Notes under the pieces: model-generated | Told to the model about the DNA's origin: nothing | Database searches by the model: none | The model's input: only the letters and a program-made list of their open reading frames with translations | Position numbers and translations under genes: made by a program | Source of the DNA: a virus | DNA length: 64,000 bases | Reading direction: 5' to 3' (one strand) | IMG/VR virus record: IMGVR_UViG_3300033146_004974 | Span: 1-64,000 of that record | Part shown: positions 50,831-58,420 of the stretch, in pieces | Numbering within the stretch: position 1 is the first letter of the stretch | How the letters are laid out: the number at the start of each line of letters is the position of its first letter

Positions 50831-50841
50831 AAGGAAGGAAA

Positions 50842-51168
50842 ATGAGTAAAGAAATTTTAAAAACTGAACAAACACAAGAGAAGTTACAGGCTGTTGAGAT
50901 TGAAGTTGTGAAGCAACGTTCGATTTTAAAACTTTTAGATTTTTTAAACGAATCCAGTTACAATTATGATTTTGTAAATGGCAAAGGGCACTTCTTTCGT
51001 TTGAGATTGAAGATTGCTGGACAAGAAATGAACGAATATGCTACAATTGATTTTCATTTTTTATTTGCAGCAGCAGAAGGTGAATATCAGTTTTTGAACA
51101 AATTTAAGAATTATTTGCTTTCCATCTTAACAATTATAGACACGGAATTGTTAAGATGGAAAGCATAA
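50842..51168 (+). CDS. Protein of unknown function
   Basis: The 108-residue protein, mainly helical, begins after AAGGAAGGAAA. Segments VEIEVVKQRSILKLLDFLNE and HFLFAAAEGEYQFLNKFKNY suggest a compact domain. It is the last gene before a 146-bp gap. Not recognised. Confidence 0.65.
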   Translation: MSKEILKTEQTQEKLQAVEIEVVKQRSILKLLDFLNESSYNYDFVNGKGHFFRLRLKIAGQEMNEYATIDFHFLFAAAEGEYQFLNKFKNYLLSILTIIDTELLRWKA

Positions 51169-51203
51169 TGAAAAATGAAAAACCACCATCTTCTTAGGTA
51201 CAC

Positions 51204-51224
51204 CCGCGCGCATTATGCGCGCGG
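51204..51224 (+). repeat. G+C-rich perfect hairpin in the 51.2-kb gap
   Basis: CCGCGCGCA (51204-51212) and TGCGCGCGG (51216-51224) around TTA. This is the most G+C-rich run of the window. No T tract follows. The rest of the gap (51169-51314) contains no gene and no phage promoter box. Confidence 0.7.
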
Positions 51225-51314
51225 CACGCAAGAGCGTTATAGTAAAAAGAATGATAACCTTCAGGGGGCTAAAATTTATTGCTAGTTTTCAGAAAATTTT
51301 AAAAGGAAGCTACA

Positions 51315-51521
51315 ATGAAATTTAAGGAGTTTTCACCAAATATTAATGCAGCTTTCACCGGATGGACGTTGTTCGAAACGATTAGAATAATGTCAAAGGA
51401 AGGTGAAGTGGTGATGAGATGCGAAAATATGGACTGGCTTTGGGAATATCAAGAGATTGATGGAATTAAGGTGCAAACCATATTTAAAATAGGGCAATAT
51501 TTCTCAAGAGTTGAACAATAA
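51315..51521 (+). CDS. Small protein of unknown function
   Basis: The 68-residue protein begins after AAAAGGAAGC. It has WTLFETIRIMSKEGEVVMRC followed by an acidic/aromatic stretch (NMDWLWEYQEID) and a beta-like end. Not recognised. Confidence 0.6.
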   Translation: MKFKEFSPNINAAFTGWTLFETIRIMSKEGEVVMRCENMDWLWEYQEIDGIKVQTIFKIGQYFSRVEQ

Positions 51522-51549
51522 ATGTGATGGTTAAAACGTGAGGTCAAAA

Positions 51550-51636
51550 ATGGTTAATATCATTTTAACAATGGCTTGGCTATCCATTTTGATAGCCTTC
51601 GCCATTCTTTTTTATTTAAGATTTAGCCATGAATAG
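51550..51636 (+). CDS. Tiny membrane peptide (28 residues)
   Basis: The peptide is almost entirely one hydrophobic helix (IILTMAWLSILIAFAILFYL) with a short polar tail (RFSHE). The upstream GTGAGGTC is a reasonable ribosome site. It is one of several tiny single-span proteins of this phage. Confidence 0.5.
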   Translation: MVNIILTMAWLSILIAFAILFYLRFSHE

Positions 51637-51683
51637 CTCGGAATTCGCGCGCCACTTGACTAGACATGTGCCTATGTTAATGT
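51631..51683 (+). promoter_or_regulatory. Bipartite phage promoter i
   Basis: GAATAGCTCGGAATTC (51631-51646) is a partial box (GAA...AATTC), 9 bp before TTGACT (51656-51661). TAATGT lies 16 bp downstream (51678-51683). It is the only family member with a dyad operator-like sequence on the core promoter. Confidence 0.6.
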
Positions 51684-51688
51684 CTAGT
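51659..51688 (+). promoter_or_regulatory. Operator-like inverted repeat over promoter i
   Basis: ACTAGACAT (51659-51667) and ATGTCTAGT (51680-51688) form a perfect 9-bp dyad with a 12-bp centre. It covers the end of the -35, the spacer and the -10, so a bound dimeric repressor would block the promoter. Confidence 0.6.
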
Positions 51689-51713
51689 CATGGCATGGCA
51701 AAGGGGGAGTAGC

Positions 51714-52442
51714 GTGCGACAAAAAATAGAATTTCTCTTGAATTCGATTACGAACGTTAAAACAGGAAGACATGCTATAAGAAAGATGTCTAGACTTTTA
51801 AAGGAAAATGGCGAATTTGTTGCACCAATTGGTTTGGGCAATATAAAAACGGGATTGCCCGGATTTTATCGAAAGGTTGGTGACAATTGTCCAACTTGTA
51901 AGTTTAAAAACGATGGGTGTTACGCTCAACTTGGTTATGTTGGGATTGTTGAAAAACGTTCTCCAACTTCTTCTGAAGCGGCTTTGAACGGATTTCTTAT
52001 CTCCACAATTGTTTCGCAAAAATATTACAACAAACCTTCAAGATTGTTTGTATCTGGTGATATTTTTATAAATGGAGAATATGACAAAGAATTACATAAT
52101 TCTTTAATTGAAGCTGGACAAATTCTCCAAACAATTTTTGGAACAGAAACTCTTGCATATGGATACACTCATGGCAAAAATCTTTTAAAAGAAATTAAAG
52201 AATTGAAGAGTGCTGGAATTGTTTTATTGCAATCAGAATTTCATGGTGTTGGAGGTTCTGTTGTTCATCATTTTAATAAATTTGATGAGCTAAAAAGTAA
52301 TGAATTTCGCTACATAAAATGTCCTGCACAGCTCAGAAAAGATTTCCAATGCAGTGATTGCAAATTATGTATCAAATCTTATGAAAAGAAGTTGTGCATT
52401 GTTTTTAATCCACATGGGGCACTGAAAGGGAAATTCAAATGA
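51714..52442 (+). CDS. Phage gp88-like cysteine-rich protein
   Basis: The 242-residue protein probably starts at GTG 51714 behind GGGGGAG; an ATG at 51690 lacks a ribosome site. It has a first Cys group (GDNCPTCKFKNDGCYAQLG) and a late one (IKCPAQLRKDFQCSDCKLCI, then EKKLCIVFNPHG). This two-cluster arrangement is that of the 'gene product 88' family of phages, of unknown activity; a metal cluster is likely. It is under promoter i and overlaps the metallophosphoesterase gene by four bases. Confidence 0.6.
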   Translation: MRQKIEFLLNSITNVKTGRHAIRKMSRLLKENGEFVAPIGLGNIKTGLPGFYRKVGDNCPTCKFKNDGCYAQLGYVGIVEKRSPTSSEAALNGFLISTIVSQKYYNKPSRLFVSGDIFINGEYDKELHNSLIEAGQILQTIFGTETLAYGYTHGKNLLKEIKELKSAGIVLLQSEFHGVGGSVVHHFNKFDELKSNEFRYIKCPAQLRKDFQCSDCKLCIKSYEKKLCIVFNPHGALKGKFK

Positions 52443-53170
52443 GAATTCAAATTGTTTCTGATCTGCACATTGAAAATTATGCAGATTACAATTGGCTTAT
52501 TGAAGAGATAATAGCAACAAAAAACAAATATAAATCCGACATTCTTGCAATTGCAGGAGATGTCGGAAATTATCCGAAAAATTTAGAATTGATTGAAAAA
52601 TTTGGGAAATATTTTTCTCAAGTTATTTTTGTATGGGGGAACCACGATTATTACAACAACCGTGGAAAATTAATTTTAGAAACCGAAAAAAGATTCGCAA
52701 AATCGGATAATATCCATTGGTTGCAACAAAATAGAATCGAAATTGATGGTCAAGGGTTTATTGGGGCGACATGCTGGTTCCCCAAAAGAAAAGATGATCA
52801 AAAATATGCTCACATGATGGCCAACAAAATTTATTCTGAATCAGAAGGAATGTCGTGGATTTATTCTCAACATCGCTTGGCAAAGAAATTTTTTAAAGAA
52901 AATATGAAAGATGGTGATATAGTTTTGACTCACCATATGCCAACATATCGATGCGTGAGTCCAAAATTTTCTGGTTCCCCTTTGAATCGTTTTTTTGTCT
53001 CTTCAATGACGAAAGAAATTAAAAAGGCTAAACCTTCTTTGTGGATTTGTGGTCATACACATGACAAATTTTCGGTAGAACAGTTTGAAACAGCAATTGT
53101 AGCAAATCCTTTTGGATATCCGAGCGAGATAAGGTTGCGAGGAATTTCAGAACTTGTTTTGGAATGGTGA
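52439..53170 (+). CDS. Calcineurin-like metallophosphoesterase
   Basis: The 243-residue protein has the five family blocks: IQIVSDLHIE, AIAGDVGNYP, FVWGNHDYY, VLTHHMPTY and WICGHTHDKF, all with the metal-binding Asp, Asn and His. It would hydrolyse phosphomono- or diesters; the substrate is not evident (nucleotides, or RNA ends, are possible). It starts in the previous gene's stop (ATGA). Confidence 0.92.
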   Translation: MRIQIVSDLHIENYADYNWLIEEIIATKNKYKSDILAIAGDVGNYPKNLELIEKFGKYFSQVIFVWGNHDYYNNRGKLILETEKRFAKSDNIHWLQQNRIEIDGQGFIGATCWFPKRKDDQKYAHMMANKIYSESEGMSWIYSQHRLAKKFFKENMKDGDIVLTHHMPTYRCVSPKFSGSPLNRFFVSSMTKEIKKAKPSLWICGHTHDKFSVEQFETAIVANPFGYPSEIRLRGISELVLEW

Positions 53171-53189
53171 GCACTGTTTGAAACATTCT

Positions 53190-53243
53190 GAAACGGCACG
53201 AATTCACGCTCCGCTTGACAAAACAGAGGTGTTCATGCGACGC
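53190..53243 (+). promoter_or_regulatory. Bipartite phage promoter g
   Basis: Box GAAACGGCACGAATTC (53190-53205), 9 bp, TTGACA (53215-53220). The -10 at 17 bp (CGACGC) is poor; TAGATT lies at 53245-53250, a 24-bp spacer. Sequence from the -35 on is alike in promoter h (AAACAG...CATGC...ATTGTGGG). Confidence 0.6.
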
Positions 53244-53289
53244 TTAGATTGTGGGAAAGACATAAAGCGTTGACCAAACGGGGGGAAAA

Positions 53290-53517
53290 ATGAAAAAGAA
53301 TCTTTGGATCATTGCAAAAAAAAGTCAGGGAGCAGAAATTGTTTACTGTTTTCATGATTCTTTTCATGGAGCTACCAAGGATTTAAGAGAGAATCGTTAT
53401 CCATTCTCTCACTACCTTCGAAGAGAAAATGACAACGATTTTTATCGTTGTCATTTCTGCAAAAGGAAGATGCGATTAAATGAAAGATGTTCTTGCACGA
53501 TTCCTAAAAGAGGATGA
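53290..53517 (+). CDS. Small zinc-ribbon-like protein
   Basis: The 75-residue protein carries YRCHFCKRKMRLNERCSC near its end, a C-x2-C...C-x-C metal-binding set. The first half is aromatic. GGGGGAAAA precedes the ATG. Its TGA overlaps the next ATG (ATGA). Role unknown; maybe RNA or protein binding. Confidence 0.65.
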   Translation: MKKNLWIIAKKSQGAEIVYCFHDSFHGATKDLRENRYPFSHYLRRENDNDFYRCHFCKRKMRLNERCSCTIPKRG

Positions 53518-53942
53518 GTAAGTATTTCTCGGAAGAGGGAAAGATTGTTCAATTGTCCAGAAGACAAAAAAATATCGTTTCCCTAGCAAAGAATATCTCT
53601 TTTCAATCACAACATCCGACTTTTTTTCATGGTGCCGTTCTAGTTCGTGGTTCAATAATCATTAACACAGCGTGCAATACCTTGGACTATTCTTACTTTG
53701 GGAATAGATTTAGAAATGATGGTTTCAAAGCGACTCGTCACGCTGAGTTGAGTGTCATTTTAGGAATTCCCAGGAAAAATACAACTGGTTCTGATATTTA
53801 TGTTGTCAGGACTAATAAAGATTCTATGTTTTGTAATTCAAAACCTTGCATGATGTGTAGCAATGCTATGTTATATGTTGGCATCAAAAGAGTCTTTTTC
53901 TCTGATGAAAAAGGATTCATCAGAGTTATCAAATTGCTATAG
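53514..53942 (+). CDS. Cytidine/deoxycytidylate deaminase-like protein
   Basis: The 142-residue protein has the zinc-deaminase signature: TRHAELSVILG (H76, E78) and KPCMMCSNAMLYVGIKRV (C112, C115). The LVRGSIIINTACNT strand and GSDIYVVRTN strand fit the fold. Substrate could be dCMP, cytidine or a tRNA base; the tight dCMP-deaminase features are not obvious. If dCMP deaminase, it supplies dUMP to ThyX. Confidence 0.75.
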   Translation: MSKYFSEEGKIVQLSRRQKNIVSLAKNISFQSQHPTFFHGAVLVRGSIIINTACNTLDYSYFGNRFRNDGFKATRHAELSVILGIPRKNTTGSDIYVVRTNKDSMFCNSKPCMMCSNAMLYVGIKRVFFSDEKGFIRVIKLL

Positions 53943-53961
53943 CCTCGCCCTGGGAGAAACG

Positions 53962-55308
53962 ATGCGTCAAGTAAGAATCCATTCAACAAGAGTTAAAGAT
54001 TTTGAAAGAAGGTTGCGCGCAATTGAAAAGAAGGCGCGCAAGGCTGGAATCGAACCACCAAAGGCTCAATTTTCGACTCTTGAAGAAGTTCCTTATTTTT
54101 CCTATGATGGGAAAGATTTGGATTCTTATGATGGTTCGAGAACTCCCCGTGGATATCATGTCTATCATATTTATATGGTGACAAAACCCGATTATCAACT
54201 CCCTGGAGGATGGGAGTTGAAAGCTGCAATTGAACATGAAGAGGAAGCCAACATGATTTATTCATGGGATGGAGATAAATCTTATGAAGAATTCAGAAAA
54301 GCTCCTGCCATTTGTGATCATTGCAAAACGAATCGCAAAAGGAATTTGACATATCTTGTCAAAAATTCTGAAGGGGACCTAAGACAAGTTGGCAAAACTT
54401 GTTTGAAGGAATATATGGGAATCGATGCTGCGAAAGCGTTGCTAGCCATTGATTCAACTCGTTTGGAAAATATGGGTTGGGATGGTGAGGCAAAAATTCC
54501 ATCAAGATATCCAATTCATTTGACAATTGCTCTTGCAAAAGAGGAGATTGAAACAAGTGGATATCATAAAACCTCGGAAAAAAACTCGACGAAAGATGCT
54601 GTTATCGAAACGTTTATGATGTTGGAAAGCAGGAACGAAAAAGTCTTGCAAAGCGCCAAGGGCTATATTGCAAAAGCTTTAGACAAACATGGACAGTATG
54701 CAAAGGAAGCTGTTATTTGGATGAAGTCCGAAACTTTTGACAATGATTATTTAAACAATTTGAAGGCAATCTGTTTAACTTCTTCTGTTTCAACAAAGAG
54801 AATGGGACTTCTCGTTTCAATGCCTTTGGCATATGACAATCATTTGAAAAAGTTGAATGCAGACAAAACAAATGACATTGAATCTGTTTATTTTGGAAGA
54901 GTCGGGGATAAGATTGGCACTCTTTTGACAAAAAGTGATCGCACTTGTGAAAGATTGACTTATTTCACCAATTTAAAAACTGGTGAAATTGTCGCATTTT
55001 CCGACACTAGATTGACCAATTTGCGAGCACAAGATTATGACAAATCTATGCTAGCAGGTTTGTTTTTAACTGTTACCACAAGGAAAGTTGTCGATGGTTA
55101 TTACGGTGTTAGTACATTATTAAAAATGGTTGACTCCGAAGGGCATTTGTTCGTTTATTTTAAAAGCGGATATTTTGACGAAGTAGTTGATCCCGGTGAT
55201 CAAATTATTTTGAAAGGAACAATCAAGAGGCATGAAATTTTCAACAATGTTAAGCAAACAGTTTTGACAAGATGCTCAATCACTAAACTTCAAGGTGTAG
55301 AAGAATGA
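53962..55308 (+). CDS. Conserved phage/plasmid-type protein with Cys-rich segment, function unknown
   Basis: The 448-residue protein starts at ATG 53962 behind GGGAGAAA. It begins with a basic helix (FERRLRAIEKKARKAGIEPP). About residues 110-155 carry ICDHCKTNRKRNLTYLVKN and DLRQVGKTCLKEYMG, a block that I remember from many phage and plasmid proteins of unknown function. The C-terminal part (VDGYYGVSTLLKMVDSEGHL, VDPGDQIILKGTIKRHE) looks like an OB-fold, so single-stranded nucleic acid binding is possible. Overlaps the next gene by four bases. Confidence 0.7.
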   Translation: MRQVRIHSTRVKDFERRLRAIEKKARKAGIEPPKAQFSTLEEVPYFSYDGKDLDSYDGSRTPRGYHVYHIYMVTKPDYQLPGGWELKAAIEHEEEANMIYSWDGDKSYEEFRKAPAICDHCKTNRKRNLTYLVKNSEGDLRQVGKTCLKEYMGIDAAKALLAIDSTRLENMGWDGEAKIPSRYPIHLTIALAKEEIETSGYHKTSEKNSTKDAVIETFMMLESRNEKVLQSAKGYIAKALDKHGQYAKEAVIWMKSETFDNDYLNNLKAICLTSSVSTKRMGLLVSMPLAYDNHLKKLNADKTNDIESVYFGRVGDKIGTLLTKSDRTCERLTYFTNLKTGEIVAFSDTRLTNLRAQDYDKSMLAGLFLTVTTRKVVDGYYGVSTLLKMVDSEGHLFVYFKSGYFDEVVDPGDQIILKGTIKRHEIFNNVKQTVLTRCSITKLQGVEE

Positions 55309-55505
55309 AAGTTTACAAGAAAATTGAATATATTTTACAGTGCGACATATGTCGCACAATCCTAAGCTTCACGATTGGCGAAGCTCTTGAAAACGATAAC
55401 CAATTGGAATGCCCAGAATGCCACAATTTTTTAATGGTTGGCGAGGATATCCCAAGCGTATATCTCACCATTGAAGAATATGAGGAAAAGGAAAAAAGAC
55501 GTTGA
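55305..55505 (+). CDS. Small zinc-ribbon protein
   Basis: The 66-residue protein has two CxxC pairs (LQCDICRTIL; LECPECHNFL) 22 residues apart, a treble-clef or zinc-ribbon pattern. Very acidic C-terminus. It starts in the previous stop. Possibly a small RNA-polymerase- or ribosome-binding protein; unproven. Confidence 0.7.
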   Translation: MKVYKKIEYILQCDICRTILSFTIGEALENDNQLECPECHNFLMVGEDIPSVYLTIEEYEEKEKRR

Positions 55506-55963
55506 AAAACGGATTTTCTAAAAAAAGAGTTCGCAAAGGATTCCCTGAATTGGTCCATGGTGAATATTATACTACAAATGTTCAACCATTCTGGAACAGG
55601 TTTGTACCATTTGATAAAGACTTGAAACTTTCAATGTTTGCTTTGTCAATTTCTTTTGAAAATTTAGAACCTTTCGCCATTGGGGTTAGGAATTTAAATG
55701 GCGAATTTCTTGTGGGATATGAAAAGACAATTCTAGGAAACGAATTGTTCACTTCGTTCGATGGCCAGAAGGAATTTTTAAACAGATTCATCACGAATCC
55801 AGAAATCAGTTTTTTATTGGTTTGGCAAAGTTTGCTTATCAATGCAGATGAGCAACAGAAGATTCCATACCTTTTGTCGAAGGAATTTGTTAACTTTTCT
55901 GGAATCGTGTTAAGAGGGAATGCGCAAAGGGTTAAGAGCTTTTCTCTTTTTGCAAAACCGTAA
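55502..55963 (+). CDS. Protein of unknown function
   Basis: The 153-residue protein has a TTG start overlapping the preceding stop. Its basic N-terminus (NGFSKKRVRKGF) is followed by an alpha/beta core (LKLSMFALSISFENLEPFAI, ISFLLVWQSLLINADEQQ). No family recognised. Confidence 0.6.
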   Translation: MKNGFSKKRVRKGFPELVHGEYYTTNVQPFWNRFVPFDKDLKLSMFALSISFENLEPFAIGVRNLNGEFLVGYEKTILGNELFTSFDGQKEFLNRFITNPEISFLLVWQSLLINADEQQKIPYLLSKEFVNFSGIVLRGNAQRVKSFSLFAKP

Positions 55964-55972
55964 GGAAAGATC

Positions 55973-56110
55973 ATGAATTTTGAAGAATCAGTCAAGCCTT
56001 CTCTTTTTGAGGAATTTGTTGAAGAACATGAATGCCTCGAATGTGGGGAATTTTTTGAAAATTGTCGTTGTAACGAAATGTTGCAAGATTTGGAAGAAGA
56101 TTTTGTTTAA
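55973..56110 (+). CDS. Very short Cys protein (45 residues)
   Basis: The frame begins after AAGGAAAG. It codes for an acidic peptide with HECLECGEFFENCRCNE, four Cys that may bind zinc. It ends just before promoter h. It was chosen over a longer frame that overlaps it because that frame has no ribosome site. Confidence 0.6.
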   Translation: MNFEESVKPSLFEEFVEEHECLECGEFFENCRCNEMLQDLEEDFV

Positions 56111-56117
56111 AAATCTT

Positions 56118-56172
56118 GAAACGGCGCAAATTCATGCGCAGTTTGACAAAACAGGTGTGCACATGCCATGCT
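56118..56172 (+). promoter_or_regulatory. Bipartite phage promoter h
   Basis: Box GAAACGGCGCAAATTC (56118-56133, identical to f), 9 bp, TTGACA (56143-56148), then CATGCT at 18 bp (56167-56172). It leads to a membrane peptide and a DUF7007-like gene. Confidence 0.7.
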
Positions 56173-56222
56173 TGAATTGTGGGCGAGACGAGAGGGAAAG
56201 ACATTCAACGAAGGACTACAGA

Positions 56223-56381
56223 ATGAGGTTTTTCACAACATTTGCTTTCATTCTTTCCTGCAATTTGATCTCTCTGATTGTTGCAGATGTCAATCCTCTT
56301 TTAACAAGCTGTTTAGTTTTTGCAGGGATGCTGTACGGCGTCTGGGCAAGTTATGGCAGCTCGCTAAAAAGGAAGAAGTGA
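56223..56381 (+). CDS. Small membrane protein (52 residues)
   Basis: The start at ATG 56223 follows AAGGAC. The product has two hydrophobic segments (FTTFAFILSCNLISLIVA and LTSCLVFAGMLYGVWASY) and a basic end (SSLKRKK). A longer open frame through promoter h is rejected. Role unknown. Confidence 0.55.
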   Translation: MRFFTTFAFILSCNLISLIVADVNPLLTSCLVFAGMLYGVWASYGSSLKRKK

Positions 56382-56413
56382 AGTCATTCCAAACCTTAAC
56401 GAGAGAATCGAAA

Positions 56414-56668
56414 ATGCGATTTAAATACTCCCCTTGGGGAAAAGTTCAACACTGTCATAAATTCTGTCGAGGAATTTATTCGGTTTCAACAGCGGGTCAT
56501 GGAGGAATTTATGTTTCTCCATCCTTGAACAAAAACATTCCAGAAGAATATAGAAATTCTTCTGGATGGTATGAAGAAGATTTAGAGGCGGCGATTCCTA
56601 TGTATTTCCTTAATTTGCCAAATGGCAAAAGTGCATGGGAATCGTATCAAAAGTTTTATCTAACTTGA
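56414..56668 (+). CDS. DUF7007-like protein
   Basis: The 84-residue product starts at ATG 56414 after GAGAGAA. SPWGKVQHCHKFCRGIYSVS followed by TAGHGGIYVSPSLN matches the SPWG-x-Q...GI-x-V-T-HGG-I pattern of a family common in phages and conjugative elements with unknown function. EYRNSSGWYEEDLEAAIPMY is the end of that domain. Confidence 0.6.
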   Translation: MRFKYSPWGKVQHCHKFCRGIYSVSTAGHGGIYVSPSLNKNIPEEYRNSSGWYEEDLEAAIPMYFLNLPNGKSAWESYQKFYLT

Positions 56669-56688
56669 TTTCGAAAAGGAGTTCTCAT

Positions 56689-56919
56689 ATGTCAAGAGGG
56701 AAAATGTATATATTAGTCGATGATTCCCAGTGTGTGGGTTGTTATTCGGACTTGCACGAGGCTCGCAAGGTCCAAACGAGTCAGACATATCCTTGTCTAA
56801 TAAGGATAGGAAGATGTTCAAAAGAGATCGAACGTGGAGACTATGTATCTTTGGTGAGTGTAATATATGACCCAGCAGTAGGGAATATCCCATATTACAC
56901 TCATTACGCGAAGAAGTGA
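56689..56919 (+). CDS. Small protein of unknown function
   Basis: The 76-residue product has AAAAGGAG as ribosome site before ATG 56689. It begins KMYILVDDSQCVGCYSDLHE and has a YTHYAKK end; beta-rich. A DUF-type phage protein perhaps. Followed by a very strong hairpin. Confidence 0.65.
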   Translation: MSRGKMYILVDDSQCVGCYSDLHEARKVQTSQTYPCLIRIGRCSKEIERGDYVSLVSVIYDPAVGNIPYYTHYAKK

Positions 56920-56922
56920 GGG

Positions 56923-56984
56923 GGCAAAGATTTTTTAATGAGTTGTGTATTCCCTTTTGTAAAACTCATTAAAAAATCTTTGCC
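56923..56984 (+). repeat. 22-bp perfect inverted repeat with 18-base loop
   Basis: Arms at 56923-56944 and 56963-56984 (GGCAAAGA...ATGAGTT / AACTCAT...TCTTTGCC) are fully complementary. No T run follows. It lies between the preceding small gene and the CCA-adding enzyme gene. A bidirectional terminator, RNase III site or protein-binding dyad are all possible. Confidence 0.85.
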
Positions 56985-57061
56985 TACAAAGAAGATGAAA
57001 GATGTGAATTTCTTTTGTTTTCATTTGACTACAAAAATTCGCACATTGCAGGGATTTCAGC

Positions 57062-58420
57062 ATGAAAGTTGATGTCAAAAGAGTTGAAAACCAAGAGTTT
57101 CAAACCGCTTTGAAACTGATGAAAAAGGTTGAAGCGGAAGGGTATGAAATTCTTATTGTAGGAGGTTTTGTTCGAGATCTTCTTTTGGGAAGGAATTCTG
57201 ATGACATTGATTTGAGCACAAATTGCCCTGAAGATGTTTTGAGCACTCTTTTTGAAACATTTGACATCGGAAAATCCAAATCTTTTGGAATTTCCGTTGT
57301 CAAATTGAATGATTTTGTTTTTGAGGTTGCGCAGTTTCGCCAAGATATTTATGAAAGAATGGGCAAAGGAGCTTCTTTTGCAAAGGTTGTCAACTCTTTC
57401 AAAAGCGATGCTGCCAGAAGAGATTTTACGATCAATGCGTTAGGCTTGCGGAATGATGGGACAATCATAGACCATTTCGAAGGTCAAAAAGATCTTCGCC
57501 AAAAATGCGTCAAAGCAATAGGCGTTCCTGCGCAAAGATTTGAAGAAGATGTTGTCCGAATCTTGAGAGCAATTAGATTTTCTTCAAGATTGGGATTCAC
57601 CATCGAGGAGAAAACGTTGAAAGAGATTGAAAATTTCTCAAGCAAAATGAGTGCGGTCGCTTGGGAAAGAGTTTTGAAAGAGTTGAAAAAAATGGCTTCC
57701 GGGAATGGGACTCAGTTTGCGCACGCAATTGAATTGTTGGCAAAGACTGGTGTTCTCCGGGAGATTATTCCAGAGCTTCTGCAATTGCAAGGTTTGGAAC
57801 AAAATGCGGACCATCATCCTGAAGGAAATGTCTGGGAACATACCTTGGCAGCGTTAAAGTGTAGCAACTCCCAAAATCCTTTGGTGAATTTTGCGATTCT
57901 TTTTCATGACATTGGAAAGATTGGAACTCATTCAGATGAGAATGGGAAACACAGTTATCACGGTCATGAAAAAGAGTCGTCGAAGATGTTTCGAATGATT
58001 GCGAAACGTCTGAAGATGTCAAATTCTGACATTGAGGCAATCGATTTTGCGATCTTGAATCACATGAAGTTTCACAGAATCCCAGAAATGAAGTTGGGAA
58101 AAGTTGCGAAACTGATTGGTGATAAGAATTTTGAGGTTTTGCAAAAGGTTGCGGAAGCTGATACCAAATGCAGACTTCACGCATTTAAACCAGAATCTTG
58201 GCAAAAGGTTCAGGATAAGATTGGCAAAGCAAGTCAGAAAATGGATATTGCAAAAGATTTGCCATCCGTTTCTGGCAAAATGATCATGCAGATTTTGGGA
58301 ATTCCTCCCGGACCAAAAGTTGGGATTGTCAAAAAAGCTGTTGGCAACGAAATCCTTGAATTTGGAATGCCCCAAGATTTAGAAGGTTTGGTCAGGAGGA
58401 TTGGAAATGAAATTTCATAA
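57062..58420 (+). CDS. cca: CCA-adding tRNA nucleotidyltransferase
   Basis: The 452-residue protein has the class II nucleotidyltransferase head: ILIVGGFVRDLLLGRNSDDIDLST with catalytic D48 and D50, SDAARRDFTINALGLR (ERhxxExxh-like segment), FEEDVVRILRAIRFSSRLGF (RRD...R-x2-R helix), and an HD domain (DHHPEGNVWEHTL; AILFHDIGK; SYHGHEKESS). It adds CCA to tRNA 3' ends. Both phage tRNA genes lack CCA. The HD domain suggests phosphatase/phosphodiesterase activity. It overlaps the RNA ligase gene, which fits a joint RNA repair role. Confidence 0.93.
   Translation: MKVDVKRVENQEFQTALKLMKKVEAEGYEILIVGGFVRDLLLGRNSDDIDLSTNCPEDVLSTLFETFDIGKSKSFGISVVKLNDFVFEVAQFRQDIYERMGKGASFAKVVNSFKSDAARRDFTINALGLRNDGTIIDHFEGQKDLRQKCVKAIGVPAQRFEEDVVRILRAIRFSSRLGFTIEEKTLKEIENFSSKMSAVAWERVLKELKKMASGNGTQFAHAIELLAKTGVLREIIPELLQLQGLEQNADHHPEGNVWEHTLAALKCSNSQNPLVNFAILFHDIGKIGTHSDENGKHSYHGHEKESSKMFRMIAKRLKMSNSDIEAIDFAILNHMKFHRIPEMKLGKVAKLIGDKNFEVLQKVAEADTKCRLHAFKPESWQKVQDKIGKASQKMDIAKDLPSVSGKMIMQILGIPPGPKVGIVKKAVGNEILEFGMPQDLEGLVRRIGNEIS

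Noticed and set aside
55980-56222. Upstream extension of the 56223 and 56414 genes through promoter h
   Set aside because: The extensions overlap the short Cys protein and the promoter and have no ribosome sites; shorter starts fit better.
57025-57030. TTGACT before the cca gene as a tenth bipartite promoter
   Set aside because: A GAAAG-N6-ATTTC-like box at 56997-57012 exists, but it lies 12 bp rather than 9 bp upstream and no good -10 follows, so it was not counted.
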